NCBI RefSeq assembly: GCF_038005225.1
Contig: NZ_JBBOSU010000001.1
Coordinates: 112,001 to 176,000, forward strand
Reading direction: 5' to 3'
DNA: 64,000 bases
From: Solibacillus sp. FSL K6-1523
GTDB taxonomy: Bacteria > Bacillota > Bacilli > Bacillales_A > Planococcaceae
Below the pieces are notes generated by a model. The model was not told the DNA's origin. It saw only the letters and a program-made list of their open reading frames with translations, and did no database searches. Each line of letters starts with the position of its first letter. Position 1 is the first letter of the stretch. Positions 1-8,397 of this stretch are shown one piece after another. The position numbers were made by a program, and so were the translations under genes.

Positions 1-113
1 CACAATTCAATGAAACGTTTATCCAGTTTTGAAAGAATAAAATTTATTTTTTTACTAAAAATCACTTGATTTTATTAGTAAAAATGATATAATAAATCTT
101 GTCTTTTAAAATA

Positions 114-231
114 GTCTAGTGATGATGGCAAAGAGGTCACACCCGTTCCCATACCGAACACGGAAGTTAAGCTCTTTAGCGCCGATGGTAGTTGGGGGCT
201 TCCCCCTGTGAGAGTAGGACATCGCTAGGCA
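114..231 (+). rRNA. rrf: 5S ribosomal RNA
   Basis: The sequence matches Bacillus-type 5S rRNA through the diagnostic core (AAGAGGTCACACCCGTTCCC, then ACCGAACACGGAAGTTAAGC) and the GTGAGAGTAGGAC tail. The ends (about 114 and 230) pair to form helix I. The 23S gene probably lies just left of the window, because positions 1-113 look like the usual 23S-5S spacer. A TTGATT-N16-TATAAT arrangement at 66-93 could act as an extra promoter, but in such AT-rich DNA this is weak evidence. Confidence 0.95.
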
Positions 232-236
232 CACTT

Positions 237-264
237 AAAACCACTGAGAAATCAGTGGTTTTTT
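237..264 (+). terminator. rRNA operon intrinsic terminator
   Basis: Perfect 7-bp stem CCACTGA/TCAGTGG followed by six T residues, directly after the 5S rRNA. Confidence 0.85.
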
Positions 265-306
265 CTATTCGGTCAAACTTATCTAATGAATAATAGATCT
301 TTTACT

Positions 307-357
307 AAATAAAATGTCCACTACTGAAATTCAATTTTAGTAGTGGACATTTTATTT
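307..357. terminator. Bidirectional terminator between 5S and the LytTR gene
   Basis: A 19-bp perfect inverted repeat (core AATGTCCACTACT) with a 13-nt loop and T-rich flanks on both strands. It closes the minus-strand LytTR gene and backs up the rRNA terminator. Confidence 0.8.
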
Positions 358-426
358 TCTTTAGTTTCTCCAAGCGCTTAAATGAAATGAAGACGTTAAA
401 TGAATTTCACGAAAAGGGCCAAAAAG

Positions 427-1098
427 TTAAAACTCCAACAGCGCGCGTAAATTATTTATATATGATTGGCTTACAGGAAGTTCAGTATCATCATTTAAAA
501 GCACAATAAAGTTTGATGTAAGGTCACGCGTTATCCTTTTTATAGAGCAAATATTAACAATATAAGAACGATGAATACGAGTGAATGTATCAGGTAAGCG
601 TGTTTGTAATTCTTTTAAAGTGACAGATGTTTTATATTGTTCTCCATCTTTATAAAACCAAGTTCTTTTTTGTAAACTTTCAAAATGAGATATTTGTTCT
701 ATTGGAATTGGAATCCAATCCTCTGCTTGTTTACCTGTAATAAATCGATATGGTTCAGGACACTGTATATTGAATAATGGAGGCAGGACTACAACGAGCG
801 CTCCAAACTCGCCATTAACGATGATTGGATATCCGATCGCATAATAAGGTGTTTCAAACATCAGATTTTCCATGATGGCATCGGTTTTCTTTCTAGTCTG
901 TATTACTTTATACGCGATGCTATCTGTTGGAACCTTGGAGCCGATTGCTAAATGAATCTTTTGATGTCCTGAACGAAAGTAAACAAACGTATCCTGAAAT
1001 GCAATGGCGATAGATGCATCGCTTGGAATCCACTCTTCTAAAATAGTATTAAATTGTTCAATTTCCTCTGTACTCATTTTTATATCCTCAAAAATCAT
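427..1098 (-). CDS. LytTR-domain transcriptional regulator
   Basis: The last ~100 residues form a LytTR DNA-binding domain (TRIHRSYIVNICSIKRI, then LPVSQSYINNLRALL at the C terminus). There is no receiver domain. The first ~115 residues look like a small sensor domain (YYAIGYPIIVNGEFGALVVV) resembling GAF/PAS-like folds, so it may bind a ligand rather than be phosphorylated. It is divergent from isocitrate lyase, and LytTR-like sites lie between the two genes, so it probably regulates aceA (inference). Start: ATG at 1098 has GAGGGGG 10 nt upstream; an in-frame ATG at 1077 with GAGG 8 nt upstream is an equally good alternative (216 aa). Confidence 0.85.
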   Translation of the reverse strand: MIFEDIKMSTEEIEQFNTILEEWIPSDASIAIAFQDTFVYFRSGHQKIHLAIGSKVPTDSIAYKVIQTRKKTDAIMENLMFETPYYAIGYPIIVNGEFGALVVVLPPLFNIQCPEPYRFITGKQAEDWIPIPIEQISHFESLQKRTWFYKDGEQYKTSVTLKELQTRLPDTFTRIHRSYIVNICSIKRITRDLTSNFIVLLNDDTELPVSQSYINNLRALLEF

Positions 1099-1173
1099 CG
1101 TGAATTATCCCCCTCTGTATTATCCATGTTTTAGTAATCCATCCCATAAAAAGTATATTCTATCATAAAAATA

Positions 1174-1247
1174 AACTGTTTTGTCGGAAAATAATGAAAA
1201 TTTAAATTAACTGTTATATAGTATATTACATCAAGGATAACTGTTAT
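1174..1247. promoter_or_regulatory. Repeated LytTR-like sites upstream of aceA
   Basis: The heptamer AACTGTT occurs at 1174, 1209 and 1239 in one orientation; the last two sit inside identical TAACTGTTAT decamers exactly 30 bp apart. On the minus strand the core reads ACAGTT, as in AgrA-type LytTR sites. Two of the three fit the published LytTR 9-bp pattern (W-M-M-GTT-N-R-K). Binding is inferred. Confidence 0.5.
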
Positions 1248-1320
1248 GGAACAGAGGGGTAACAATTTTCATAGCAGAATGTTTTTTCTACAAACACAAA
1301 TCGGAAGGTGGAAATTTAAC

Positions 1321-2604
1321 ATGTCAACTCGTCAACAGAAAATTGAGGCTTTACAAAAAGATTGGGCAGAAAACTCACGCTGGAATGGTATCGAACGTGC
1401 ATATTCAGCAGAAGAGGTAGTTAAATTACAGGGGTCAGTAGTACTTGAGCAAACTTTAGCAACACGCGGGGCTAAACGTTTATGGAACTCTTTACATGAA
1501 GAGCCATTTATCAATGCATTAGGTGCGCTTACGGGGAACCAAGCAATTCAACAAGTAAAAGCAGGATTAAAAGCAATCTATTTATCAGGATGGCAAGTAG
1601 CTGCTGATGCGAACATTGCAGGTCAAATGTATCCTGACCAATCTTTATACCCAGCAAACTCTGTACCACAAGTAGTTAAACGTATTAACCAAGCGCTACA
1701 ACGTGCTGACCAAATTGATCATGCTGAAGGTCGTGAAGATGAGTTTGACTGGTTCGCACCAATCGTAGCAGATGCTGAAGCTGGTTTCGGTGGTCCACTG
1801 AACGTATTCGAGCTAGTAAAAGGTATGATCGAAGCAGGTGCTGCAGGCGTACACTTAGAAGACCAATTAGCTTCTGAGAAAAAATGCGGTCACTTAGGTG
1901 GTAAAGTATTACTACCAACTCAAAACGCAGTACGTAACTTAATCGCTGCTCGTCTTGCGGCAGACACAATGGGCGTTGATACAATCTTAATCGCTCGTAC
2001 GGATGCTGATGCAGCTGATATGGTTACATCTGATATCGATCCACGCGATGCTGAGTTCATCACTGGCGAACGTACACCAGAAGGCTTCTTCCGTACAAAT
2101 CCAGGTATCAAACAAGCAATCGCTCGTGGTTTAGCTTATGCACCATACGCTGATTTAATCTGGTGTGAAACATCTAAGCCATCTCTTGAGGAGGCTCGTG
2201 AATTTGCGGATGCAATCCATGCACAGTTCCCAGGGAAAATGCTTGCTTACAACTGCTCACCATCATTCAACTGGAAAGCAAACCTTTCTGAAGATGTAAT
2301 TGCTGAGTACCAACGTGAACTAGGTAAAATGGGTTACAAGTTCCAGTTCGTAACATTAGCTGGTTTCCACTCATTAAACCACTCTATGTTCGAGCTTGCA
2401 CATGACTATAAAGATAACGGCATGGCAGCATACTCTAAATTACAACAAGCTGAATTTGCTTCAGAATCAAAAGGTTATACAGCTACTCGTCACCAACGTG
2501 AAGTGGGTACTGGTTATTTTGACGACGTATCACAAGTTATCTCTGGTGGTACATCATCAACAACAGCAATGGCAGGATCTACAGAAACTGAGCAATTCGT
2601 TTAA
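1321..2604 (+). CDS. aceA: Isocitrate lyase
   Basis: Cleaves isocitrate to glyoxylate and succinate, the first step of the glyoxylate shunt, in the cytoplasm. The active-site signature KKCGH is at residues 187-191 with catalytic Cys189, and the fold motifs [12 protein letters not shown] and DADAAD are intact. The 427-aa length is normal for the short bacterial form. The ATG at 1321 is chosen because GGAAGGTGG lies 9 nt upstream and the family N terminus ([14 protein letters not shown]) begins here; a longer frame from 1246 lacks a good ribosome binding site. Codons are strongly biased (CGT, GCT, CCA), as in highly expressed genes. No malate synthase is next to it; instead a class V aminotransferase that could consume glyoxylate follows on the same strand. 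Confidence 0.97.
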   Translation: MSTRQQKIEALQKDWAENSRWNGIERAYSAEEVVKLQGSVVLEQTLATRGAKRLWNSLHEEPFINALGALTGNQAIQQVKAGLKAIYLSGWQVAADANIAGQMYPDQSLYPANSVPQVVKRINQALQRADQIDHAEGREDEFDWFAPIVADAEAGFGGPLNVFELVKGMIEAGAAGVHLEDQLASEKKCGHLGGKVLLPTQNAVRNLIAARLAADTMGVDTILIARTDADAADMVTSDIDPRDAEFITGERTPEGFFRTNPGIKQAIARGLAYAPYADLIWCETSKPSLEEAREFADAIHAQFPGKMLAYNCSPSFNWKANLSEDVIAEYQRELGKMGYKFQFVTLAGFHSLNHSMFELAHDYKDNGMAAYSKLQQAEFASESKGYTATRHQREVGTGYFDDVSQVISGGTSSTTAMAGSTETEQFV

Positions 2605-2615
2605 TTAATAAAAAG

Positions 2616-2641
2616 CTCCCCATTCTCTAATGAGTGGGGAG
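2616..2641. terminator. Hairpin after aceA
   Basis: A 10-bp stem CTCCCCATTC/GAGTGGGGAG with one G-T pair. The plus-strand side is followed by AAATATAAA rather than a T-run, whereas the minus side has TTTTTATTAA, so termination of aceA here may be leaky. Confidence 0.5.
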
Positions 2642-2740
2642 AAATATAAAATAGTGATTGATTAAATATTTATTATTTAATTAACAGGGGAATCACTATA
2701 TATAAAACATTTAATCAAAATCTTTCAGAAGTTTTTTAAA

Positions 2741-2977
2741 ATGCGAGACCGCTGTTGGGGAACAAGCGGGGAAGTCGATATGCCGAAACGACGGACTAGT
2801 TCAATTTTAAATGGTGGAAGGAAATTTTGAATAGGTATTTATCTTAACAGTTATCTACTATACGGCTAAATCGAATTGGAACGCGATTTAGGGCAAATAT
2901 AATTGGATTGCCTCCAATTAAATAGACAGTTAAAACTTAGGGGTTATTATAAAGTTTTGTAACAGTTATTGAATAGG
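2741..2977 (+). promoter_or_regulatory. Long structured leader of the aminotransferase gene
   Basis: Within the 453-bp gap 2605-3057, positions 2743-2796 are much richer in GC than the surrounding DNA and can fold (CCGCT 2749-2753 with AGCGG 2765-2769; GTCG with CGAC). Further hairpins follow: CTAAATCG/CGATTTAG near 2875-2891 and TAATTGGA/TCCAATTA near 2900-2920. LytTR-like ACAGTT cores occur at 2847, 2926 and 2962. A 16-codon ORF (2780-2830, MPKRRTSSILNGGRKF) follows a GGGGAAG sequence. It does not match any riboswitch class I recognise. Confidence 0.4.
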
Positions 2978-3025
2978 AAATGTCTTTTTAGTCGGGATGG
3001 GGCTAGAAGGACATTTTCTATTTTT
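2978..3025 (+). terminator. Possible attenuator before the aminotransferase gene
   Basis: A 14-bp stem (AAATGTCTTTTTAG with CTAGAAGGACATTT, two G-U pairs) around an 11-nt loop is followed by TTTTCTATTTTT. It looks like an intrinsic terminator but lies only ~30 nt before the next gene's start, the usual place for a leader-controlled attenuator. Confidence 0.5.
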
Positions 3026-3057
3026 AAAAATAGGACAATTATAAAGGGGATAAAAAA

Positions 3058-4233
3058 ATGAAGAATCGAGAATTATTGCTTGTACCAGGACCGACACCTG
3101 TTGTTGATGAAATTTATGATGCGCTTGCGAGTGAAACACGTGGTCATACAGATCCGCGCTTTGTCGCTATTTTTAAAAATGCCATTGAGCAAACAAAAAA
3201 GTTATTCAATACAAAGAGTGAAGTGTATGTAGTAGCGGGTTCAGGTACATTGGCAATGGAAATGGCGATTGTTAACACGGTCGGAAAAGGGGAGCGTCTT
3301 CTAGTCATTAGCCATGGCTATTTCGGGGATCGCTTTACACCACTTGCCAATGCATTCGGTATTGAAGTAGAAGTTTTACAATCTGCATGGGGTGAACGTG
3401 TAGACCCACAGTTAGTCGCAGAAACATTAAAAACGAACACATTTAAAGCAGTAACAATTACACATGCAGATACGTCAACGGGGGTCATGTCAGATTTAGA
3501 AGCATTAGTCCCAATTATTAAAGATGCGGGTGCACTTGTCATTGTCGATGGCGTTGTGGCGACGGCTGCGCTTGAAGAAGATATGAGCAAAGCATATGGG
3601 AATAATGAAGCTTATAAAATTGATGTTGTGTTAACGGGCTCACAAAAAGCGATTGGTATTCCACCAGGCCTTGCAATTATTGCATTTAGTGAGCAAGCAT
3701 TAGCAGCGCGTGAAGCATTAGGCCAAATTCCGGCTTATTATGCAGATATTAATTGTTGGAGAGGGGTAATGGACAATCCAGCAACGTATTTTGCTACTCC
3801 ACCAGTAAATTTAATTTACGCTTATGACGCAGCATTAAAAATCGTTTTAGCGGAAGGAATGGAAGCACGTGAAGCACGCCACATCGCATTTGGAAAAGCG
3901 GTTCGTGCAGCGCTTCGTTCATACGGCATGACGCCGTTAGCAGATGAGTCTGTTGCTGCTCCAACATTAAGTTGTATTTTATATCCAGAAGGCGTTGAAG
4001 ATGGTGCATTTCGTGCAAGTTTAGCTGAACGAGGGATTATTGTAGCTGGTTCATTAGCGCATCTTGCGGGTAAGGCATTCCGTATCGGGCATATGGGGAA
4101 TACAACAGCTTCAATGCTCGAGCAGGCAATTGTGGTGATTGGTGAAGCATTGCAAGAGCAAAATCACACAGTTAATGTAGATCAAGCACTACAAGCTTTT
4201 CATGAGCAAATTGCACAAGTGGTAAAAGCATAA
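3058..4233 (+). CDS. Class V PLP aminotransferase (alanine/serine-glyoxylate type)
   Basis: A cytoplasmic fold-type I PLP enzyme. The N terminus LLLVPGPTPV, the substrate loop SETRGHTDPRF, the cofactor loop GSGTLAMEMA (61-70), the PLP Asp in VDGV (164) and the Schiff-base lysine in SQKAIG (Lys197) are all present. The 391-aa length is normal for the alanine-glyoxylate/serine-pyruvate/ureidoglycine aminotransferase family. Which amino donor it uses cannot be read from the sequence. With isocitrate lyase upstream, glyoxylate is a plausible acceptor, giving glycine (inference). AAAGGGG precedes the ATG by 8 nt. The leader may regulate it by attenuation. It is related to, but distinct from, PhnW at 46232. 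Confidence 0.85.
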   Translation: MKNRELLLVPGPTPVVDEIYDALASETRGHTDPRFVAIFKNAIEQTKKLFNTKSEVYVVAGSGTLAMEMAIVNTVGKGERLLVISHGYFGDRFTPLANAFGIEVEVLQSAWGERVDPQLVAETLKTNTFKAVTITHADTSTGVMSDLEALVPIIKDAGALVIVDGVVATAALEEDMSKAYGNNEAYKIDVVLTGSQKAIGIPPGLAIIAFSEQALAAREALGQIPAYYADINCWRGVMDNPATYFATPPVNLIYAYDAALKIVLAEGMEAREARHIAFGKAVRAALRSYGMTPLADESVAAPTLSCILYPEGVEDGAFRASLAERGIIVAGSLAHLAGKAFRIGHMGNTTASMLEQAIVVIGEALQEQNHTVNVDQALQAFHEQIAQVVKA

Positions 4234-4240
4234 ATAAGAA

Positions 4241-4278
4241 GCTGGCAAAGGAGGATTTCCTCTTTGCCAGCTTTTTTT
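4241..4278. terminator. Intrinsic terminator between convergent genes
   Basis: The stem GCTGGCAAA/TTTGCCAGC, extended by GAGG/CCTC inside, is followed by TTTTTTTA on the plus strand. It ends the aminotransferase transcript and lies at the 3' end of the convergent Sel1 gene. Confidence 0.85.
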
Positions 4279-6196
4279 ACATTTCTTGTTCGATCGATTG
4301 TTTTAACCAACGTGTAGCCTCTGTATAGTCTTGGGCGACACCTTGTCCTTTTTTGTAAAGCATCCCTAGTTGGAATTGCGCTTTAACATGTCCTTGTTGT
4401 GCGGCAAGGCGATACCATTTGGCAGCTTCTTTATAGTCATGTGCGACTCCTTCACCGTTCGCATGCATTTGAGCTAGTTGAAATTGTGCTTTTGCAAAAC
4501 CTTTATTAGCAGCACGTAGGATCCATTTTGCTGCTTCCTGATAATCCCGCTTCACTCCGAGTCCTTTATCAAAAATATTGCCAAGCTTATACTGAGCTTC
4601 GATATGTCCTTGTTCTGCGGCAAGACGATAGCAATGTCGTGCTTCATCATAGTTGAGCGTGGTACCTAGACCTTGCTCATAAAGTAAACCAAGCTGAAAT
4701 TCTGCATTGGCATCATTTTGACTTGTGGCTGCCTGCAACCATTTGAATGCTTCATTATAATTCGGTAAATTATTTTCCCCATCTAAAGCGAGCATTGCTA
4801 ATTGAAATTGTGCTTGTGCATGGTTTTGTCTAGCTGCACGTTTTAACCATTTATGAGCACTGTCCAATTGCCCAAGCGATAAATAAATGATACCAAGATC
4901 ATAGTTGGCACTAATATGTTCGCTAGCTGCTGCTTTTGAAAGCCACTCAATCGCTAAAGAAATGGAATGCTTTGTATTTTGTTGTTTATAAATAAGTCCA
5001 AGTGAATATTGTGCATTTATATGCCCGCTATTCGCGGCAAGTGTGAGCCATTTTAACGCTTCTTCTTCATTTTTTTGTATGCCTTGCCCAGATTTATAAA
5101 GGAGGGCTAATTGGAATTGTGCGTTTGTATGTCCTTGCATCGCTGCTGTTAAAAACCACTTTGCCGCTTGTTTAAACGACTGCTCAACCCCACGCCCATT
5201 CTTAAATAAATAACCAAGATTATACTGGGCACTCGCATCTCCCGCAGTGGCTGCTTCGGTAAAGAGCGTGGCGGCTTGCGCAAAGCTTTGTTCGACCCCA
5301 TTGCCATCATGGTATAGAAAGCCGAGGTTATTTAGTGCACTTGTATTCCTTTGCGTTGCTGCTTTTTCATACCAATGCGCTGCTTTTTGGAAATTTTGTT
5401 CGACGCCATGCCCTTGATTGTAAAGGGAGCCGAGGTTGTACTGTGCATCAGCATTACCAGCATGAGCTGCTAAGTCATAGAGCTCGGCTGCTTTTCGCAC
5501 ATCCTGGTCAACCCCTTGCCCCAATTGATACAACACACCAAGTGCATATTGCGCATTTGCATCATTTTGCTCTGCTGCGCGTGTATACCACTTGGCAGCT
5601 ACGAGATAATTCTTTCTCACGCCATTTCCATGATTATATAAAAATCCGAGATTATACTGGGCGTTACTGTCCCCATTATTAGCAGAATCTAAAAACCAAC
5701 GTGCTGCATCTTCATAATCATGCTTTGGAAAATCAAGTTTCGTTCGTTGAGGTGCTGTTTGCATTTCATCTAAATCAAAATAAGCGGCCTGAGCAAGTTT
5801 CGCTCCTCTTGTTAAGTGTTTTATATACCAAGTAGTTAAATCAATTAAGTAATCAAGTGCGATTTTTGCTGCCTTTGTATCGACGATAGCATTAGAGGAT
5901 GTTAATGTTGTTTTTTGAATTAAATTCATCAATAAATACATACGTCGAGGATGAATCTTCTCAGCAAATCCTTTATTAAGTAGGAGTGTACGAAGATCGG
6001 AACCCTTCCCTGATTTGTTCATTTCTTTTTCATATAAATCACGAACAATAATACTAAGTGCGACATTCAACTTTTTTAAGGAAAGAGTAGGATTTGAAAT
6101 CGTATAGCGTGCTGCCCCTTGTAATGCTTCAGCTAATGGACGATGAGTTTCAGGAATAGCATTGCAAAGATTTGTAAGCAAGTCGCGATTCACCAT
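4277..6196 (-). CDS. Sel1-like repeat (SLR) protein
   Basis: From about residue 160 to the end the protein consists of roughly a dozen ~36-residue Sel1 repeats (pattern A-x-W-x-x-x-A-A-x-x-G-x-x-x-A-Q-x-x-L-G, e.g. AAKWYRLAAQQGHVKAQFQL), a helical solenoid used for protein-protein contacts. The first ~155 residues are helical with no domain I recognise. There is no signal peptide, so it is probably cytoplasmic, unlike many secreted Sel1 proteins. The start at 6196 (639 aa) is chosen because AAAGGAG lies 10 nt upstream; a more upstream ATG overlaps that site. It is transcribed alone, convergent with the aminotransferase gene. Partner and function are unknown. Confidence 0.85.
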   Translation of the reverse strand: MVNRDLLTNLCNAIPETHRPLAEALQGAARYTISNPTLSLKKLNVALSIIVRDLYEKEMNKSGKGSDLRTLLLNKGFAEKIHPRRMYLLMNLIQKTTLTSSNAIVDTKAAKIALDYLIDLTTWYIKHLTRGAKLAQAAYFDLDEMQTAPQRTKLDFPKHDYEDAARWFLDSANNGDSNAQYNLGFLYNHGNGVRKNYLVAAKWYTRAAEQNDANAQYALGVLYQLGQGVDQDVRKAAELYDLAAHAGNADAQYNLGSLYNQGHGVEQNFQKAAHWYEKAATQRNTSALNNLGFLYHDGNGVEQSFAQAATLFTEAATAGDASAQYNLGYLFKNGRGVEQSFKQAAKWFLTAAMQGHTNAQFQLALLYKSGQGIQKNEEEALKWLTLAANSGHINAQYSLGLIYKQQNTKHSISLAIEWLSKAAASEHISANYDLGIIYLSLGQLDSAHKWLKRAARQNHAQAQFQLAMLALDGENNLPNYNEAFKWLQAATSQNDANAEFQLGLLYEQGLGTTLNYDEARHCYRLAAEQGHIEAQYKLGNIFDKGLGVKRDYQEAAKWILRAANKGFAKAQFQLAQMHANGEGVAHDYKEAAKWYRLAAQQGHVKAQFQLGMLYKKGQGVAQDYTEATRWLKQSIEQEM

Positions 6197-6384
6197 TAAC
6201 GTACTCACTCCTTTCATATATTTAGTCGATTTCGATAAGTGATATCTTTTTAATTATGCTTTTTATCGGAAGAATATGAATAAAGTGAAACTTCGATCGA
6301 CGTAAAGGGATTTTAGTATAACCTTGTTGAACTATAATAGAAGAGTAATAGTATACGTTACTATTGATAGGGGGGAGGAATTGT

Positions 6385-6831
6385 ATGGGGAAATATAGTC
6401 CTTATTTTTGGAAGATCATTTGGGTTATCGGACTAATTGTATTCATTAAGTTTAGTTTAAATTTTGAAAATCAAATGCAACAAACGGCGATGGCTGAATA
6501 TAATCCAATCCCAGTTTGGTGGTATGATGTAGTTCATCCAATATTATTTGGTTTTTATCTTTCGTTGCTTTTTGTTAAAAAGTGGTCAGTAAAAATTAAT
6601 CTATCTTTATTCTGGTGTGTATCAATGCCGAGTTTCGTTATGTTGTGTGGCTATCCTTTGTTAGCTACACTTTCAATGTTAGGAATTTTGCCAGATAAAA
6701 TGCTTAACTTCTCTATTTATACTTGGGTACTCAAAGCGTTTGTATCCTATTCCTATGTTTTTGGAATGATCGCAGGATTGACCATTATGTTAAGCTTTTT
6801 TAGCACGCACCCAACTAAATCAAGGAAATAA
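6385..6831 (+). CDS. Small four-helix membrane protein, function unknown
   Basis: 148 aa with about four hydrophobic segments: IIWVIGLIVFIKF near the start, VVHPILFGFYLSLLF, the FWCVSMPSFVMLCGYPLLA region, and YVFGMIAGLTIMLSFF near the end. The C terminus is short and basic. A strong GGGGGGAGGAA lies 6 nt before the ATG at 6385. I do not recognise the family. The neighbours (Sel1 protein, glycosyltransferase) do not suggest a role. Confidence 0.7.
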   Translation: MGKYSPYFWKIIWVIGLIVFIKFSLNFENQMQQTAMAEYNPIPVWWYDVVHPILFGFYLSLLFVKKWSVKINLSLFWCVSMPSFVMLCGYPLLATLSMLGILPDKMLNFSIYTWVLKAFVSYSYVFGMIAGLTIMLSFFSTHPTKSRK

Positions 6832-6846
6832 TTTAGAGAATCCTTA

Positions 6847-6892
6847 GAAGGTAAGTCTGAAAAAACGTTTCATTTGGATTTACCTTACCTTC
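6847..6892 (+). terminator. Hairpin after the small membrane protein gene
   Basis: GAAGGTAAG pairs perfectly with CTTACCTTC across a 28-nt loop that holds a smaller hairpin; only AGTATTTT follows, so the terminator would be weak. Confidence 0.4.
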
Positions 6893-6997
6893 AGTATTTT
6901 AGCCGCACCCAAATGTATCTTTTTGCATACCATTGTATTTAACCTCATTTCTCGATAAACTTGATTCAATTGGTCTAGTATAAAGGGGAGTGTAAAA

Positions 6998-7705
6998 ATG
7001 GAACCAGTCATCGTACTGATCCCGGCATTAAATCCTTTGCCAACAATTATTGAATTCGTTGAAAAGCTTGAAAAGTTAGCGATTGAAAAAATTATCATTA
7101 TTAATGATGGCAGTGATGAAAAATATAAAAAGACGTTTGAAACATTACATAATAAAGGGCATGTCGTTTTAACACATGAACAAAATTTCGGTAAGGGGCG
7201 TGCAATTAAAACGGGGCTTCACTATTTGTTGAATTCCTCATTCCATAGTAAAGGAATCGTTACTGTCGGGGCACATGGTCAGCATTCTGTTCTCGATGTA
7301 GAGCAAATTATAATGAGCACGAAAATTTTCTCCGATGGTATTATTTTAGGTGTACGGGAATTTAAAAATTCGGATTACTCGGTGCTTCATCAACTCCAAA
7401 ACCGCGCTAACTCGATGTTGTTTGAACTATTCTTTCATAAACGTTTGCTCGATATACAAACAGGCTTACGCTATATTCCACGACAACATTTAGCATGGCT
7501 ATATCAGGTCAAGGGGGAGACTTTTAACTTTGATACGAACATGCTTGTCGAAGCGATTCAGCGGAATGCTCAGCTTTATGAAGTGCCGATTGGACATGCA
7601 AAATTAAGAAAGAATTCGGTTATTTATTATGATGAAGTCATTCATCCAGCGAAAATTCTGCAGCAACTATGTGCAAGTTTTAGAGGAAATAACGCACGCC
7701 CATGA
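6998..7705 (+). CDS. Family 2 glycosyltransferase-like protein with an altered DXD motif
   Basis: A GT-A fold of the dolichyl-phosphate-mannose-synthase-like (DPM1/YfdG) type: VIVLIPALNP (4-13), IIIINDGSD (32-40), NFGKGRAIKTGL (63-74), then TVGAHGQHS where the family normally has D-A-D-G-Q-H. Here the two metal-binding aspartates are Gly91 and His93. The later acceptor region (NRANSMLFELFFHKRLLDIQTGLR) is conserved. The 235-aa protein lacks C-terminal membrane helices. It may be inactive, metal-independent or regulatory. AAGGGGAG lies before the ATG. It stands alone, followed by ykvA. Confidence 0.8.
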   Translation: MEPVIVLIPALNPLPTIIEFVEKLEKLAIEKIIIINDGSDEKYKKTFETLHNKGHVVLTHEQNFGKGRAIKTGLHYLLNSSFHSKGIVTVGAHGQHSVLDVEQIIMSTKIFSDGIILGVREFKNSDYSVLHQLQNRANSMLFELFFHKRLLDIQTGLRYIPRQHLAWLYQVKGETFNFDTNMLVEAIQRNAQLYEVPIGHAKLRKNSVIYYDEVIHPAKILQQLCASFRGNNARP

Positions 7706-7814
7706 AACTTTTCAATGAAGAAATCGTAAATACTAATGAAAAGAAGTTGTCTTGCTATTGGAATAAGTGGGTAAAATAGTGTAGAGCGTGTTTTCTAAAG
7801 AGGGGAGAATCATC

Positions 7815-8198
7815 ATGAGTGAAAATTTTAAATTTGATAAAATGATTGAAGGACAAGATAAACATTATTCTGATAAAAAGTTTCTCAGTAAAATGAAAGG
7901 CTTTGGTGGGGGTCTTGGCTATAAAGCAATGCAAGCTGCTTCAACATTATTTGTAGCATTAAAAAGTCCAGACATGTCAAAAGCAAATAAATTAATTATG
8001 CTTGGTGCGCTCGGTTATTTTATTTTGCCATTAGATGTCGTGGCTGATTTTTTACCTCTAGTAGGATTAACGGATGATGCATTTATTATTGTAGCAGCGC
8101 TTGCAAAAGTGTATACATCCATTACAGATGAGATGAAAATAGAAGCAGATGAATGGATTGAGAAAACATTAGGTAGTAAAACAATCCCAAAAGAATAA
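7815..8198 (+). CDS. YkvA/DUF1232 family membrane protein
   Basis: The core LIMLGALGYFILPLDVVADF, ending in the short PLVGLTDDAF motif (about residues 55-88), is the DUF1232 hallmark: a helix with the conserved P-x-D-x-x-x-D-F-x-P signature. The 127-aa protein is basic at its N terminus and otherwise soluble-looking. Its biochemical role is not established. The ATG at 7815 is preceded by GAGGGGAGA; an in-frame ATG at 7788 lacks such a site. Confidence 0.85.
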   Translation: MSENFKFDKMIEGQDKHYSDKKFLSKMKGFGGGLGYKAMQAASTLFVALKSPDMSKANKLIMLGALGYFILPLDVVADFLPLVGLTDDAFIIVAALAKVYTSITDEMKIEADEWIEKTLGSKTIPKE

Positions 8199-8206
8199 GT
8201 GGATGA

Positions 8207-8237
8207 GTCGAGATGGGAAAGTCATTTCGGCTTTTTT
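8207..8237 (+). terminator. Terminator after the YkvA gene
   Basis: A 10-bp stem (AGTCGAGATG with CATTTCGGCT, two G-U pairs) is followed by TTTTTT. The TnpB element sits just downstream, so the host terminator was left intact. Confidence 0.7.
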
Positions 8238-8397
8238 ATCATTATCCGACAGAAGACTCCCACTTCAAGGAATGTGTAGGGTGTAGCTAAATGAGTAAGT
8301 GGGAGATGAATGTCGGTAGGCGGTAGCCTAAAGTTTTTTCTTACACTTGCGAACGTATATTCTGTTTGATAGAATGTAAGAAATGGAGGTGAACCGA

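Noticed and set aside
66-93. TTGATT-N16-TATAAT promoter just before 5S rRNA
   Set aside because: The DNA is so AT-rich that such matches occur by chance, and 5S is normally co-transcribed with 23S.
1685-1984. Long antisense frames inside aceA and other highly expressed genes
   Set aside because: Mirror frames created by codon bias; no ribosome binding sites or family features.
7702-7779. 25-codon frame overlapping the glycosyltransferase stop (ATGA)
   Set aside because: No ribosome binding site of its own and no recognisable pattern; kept out as probable chance.
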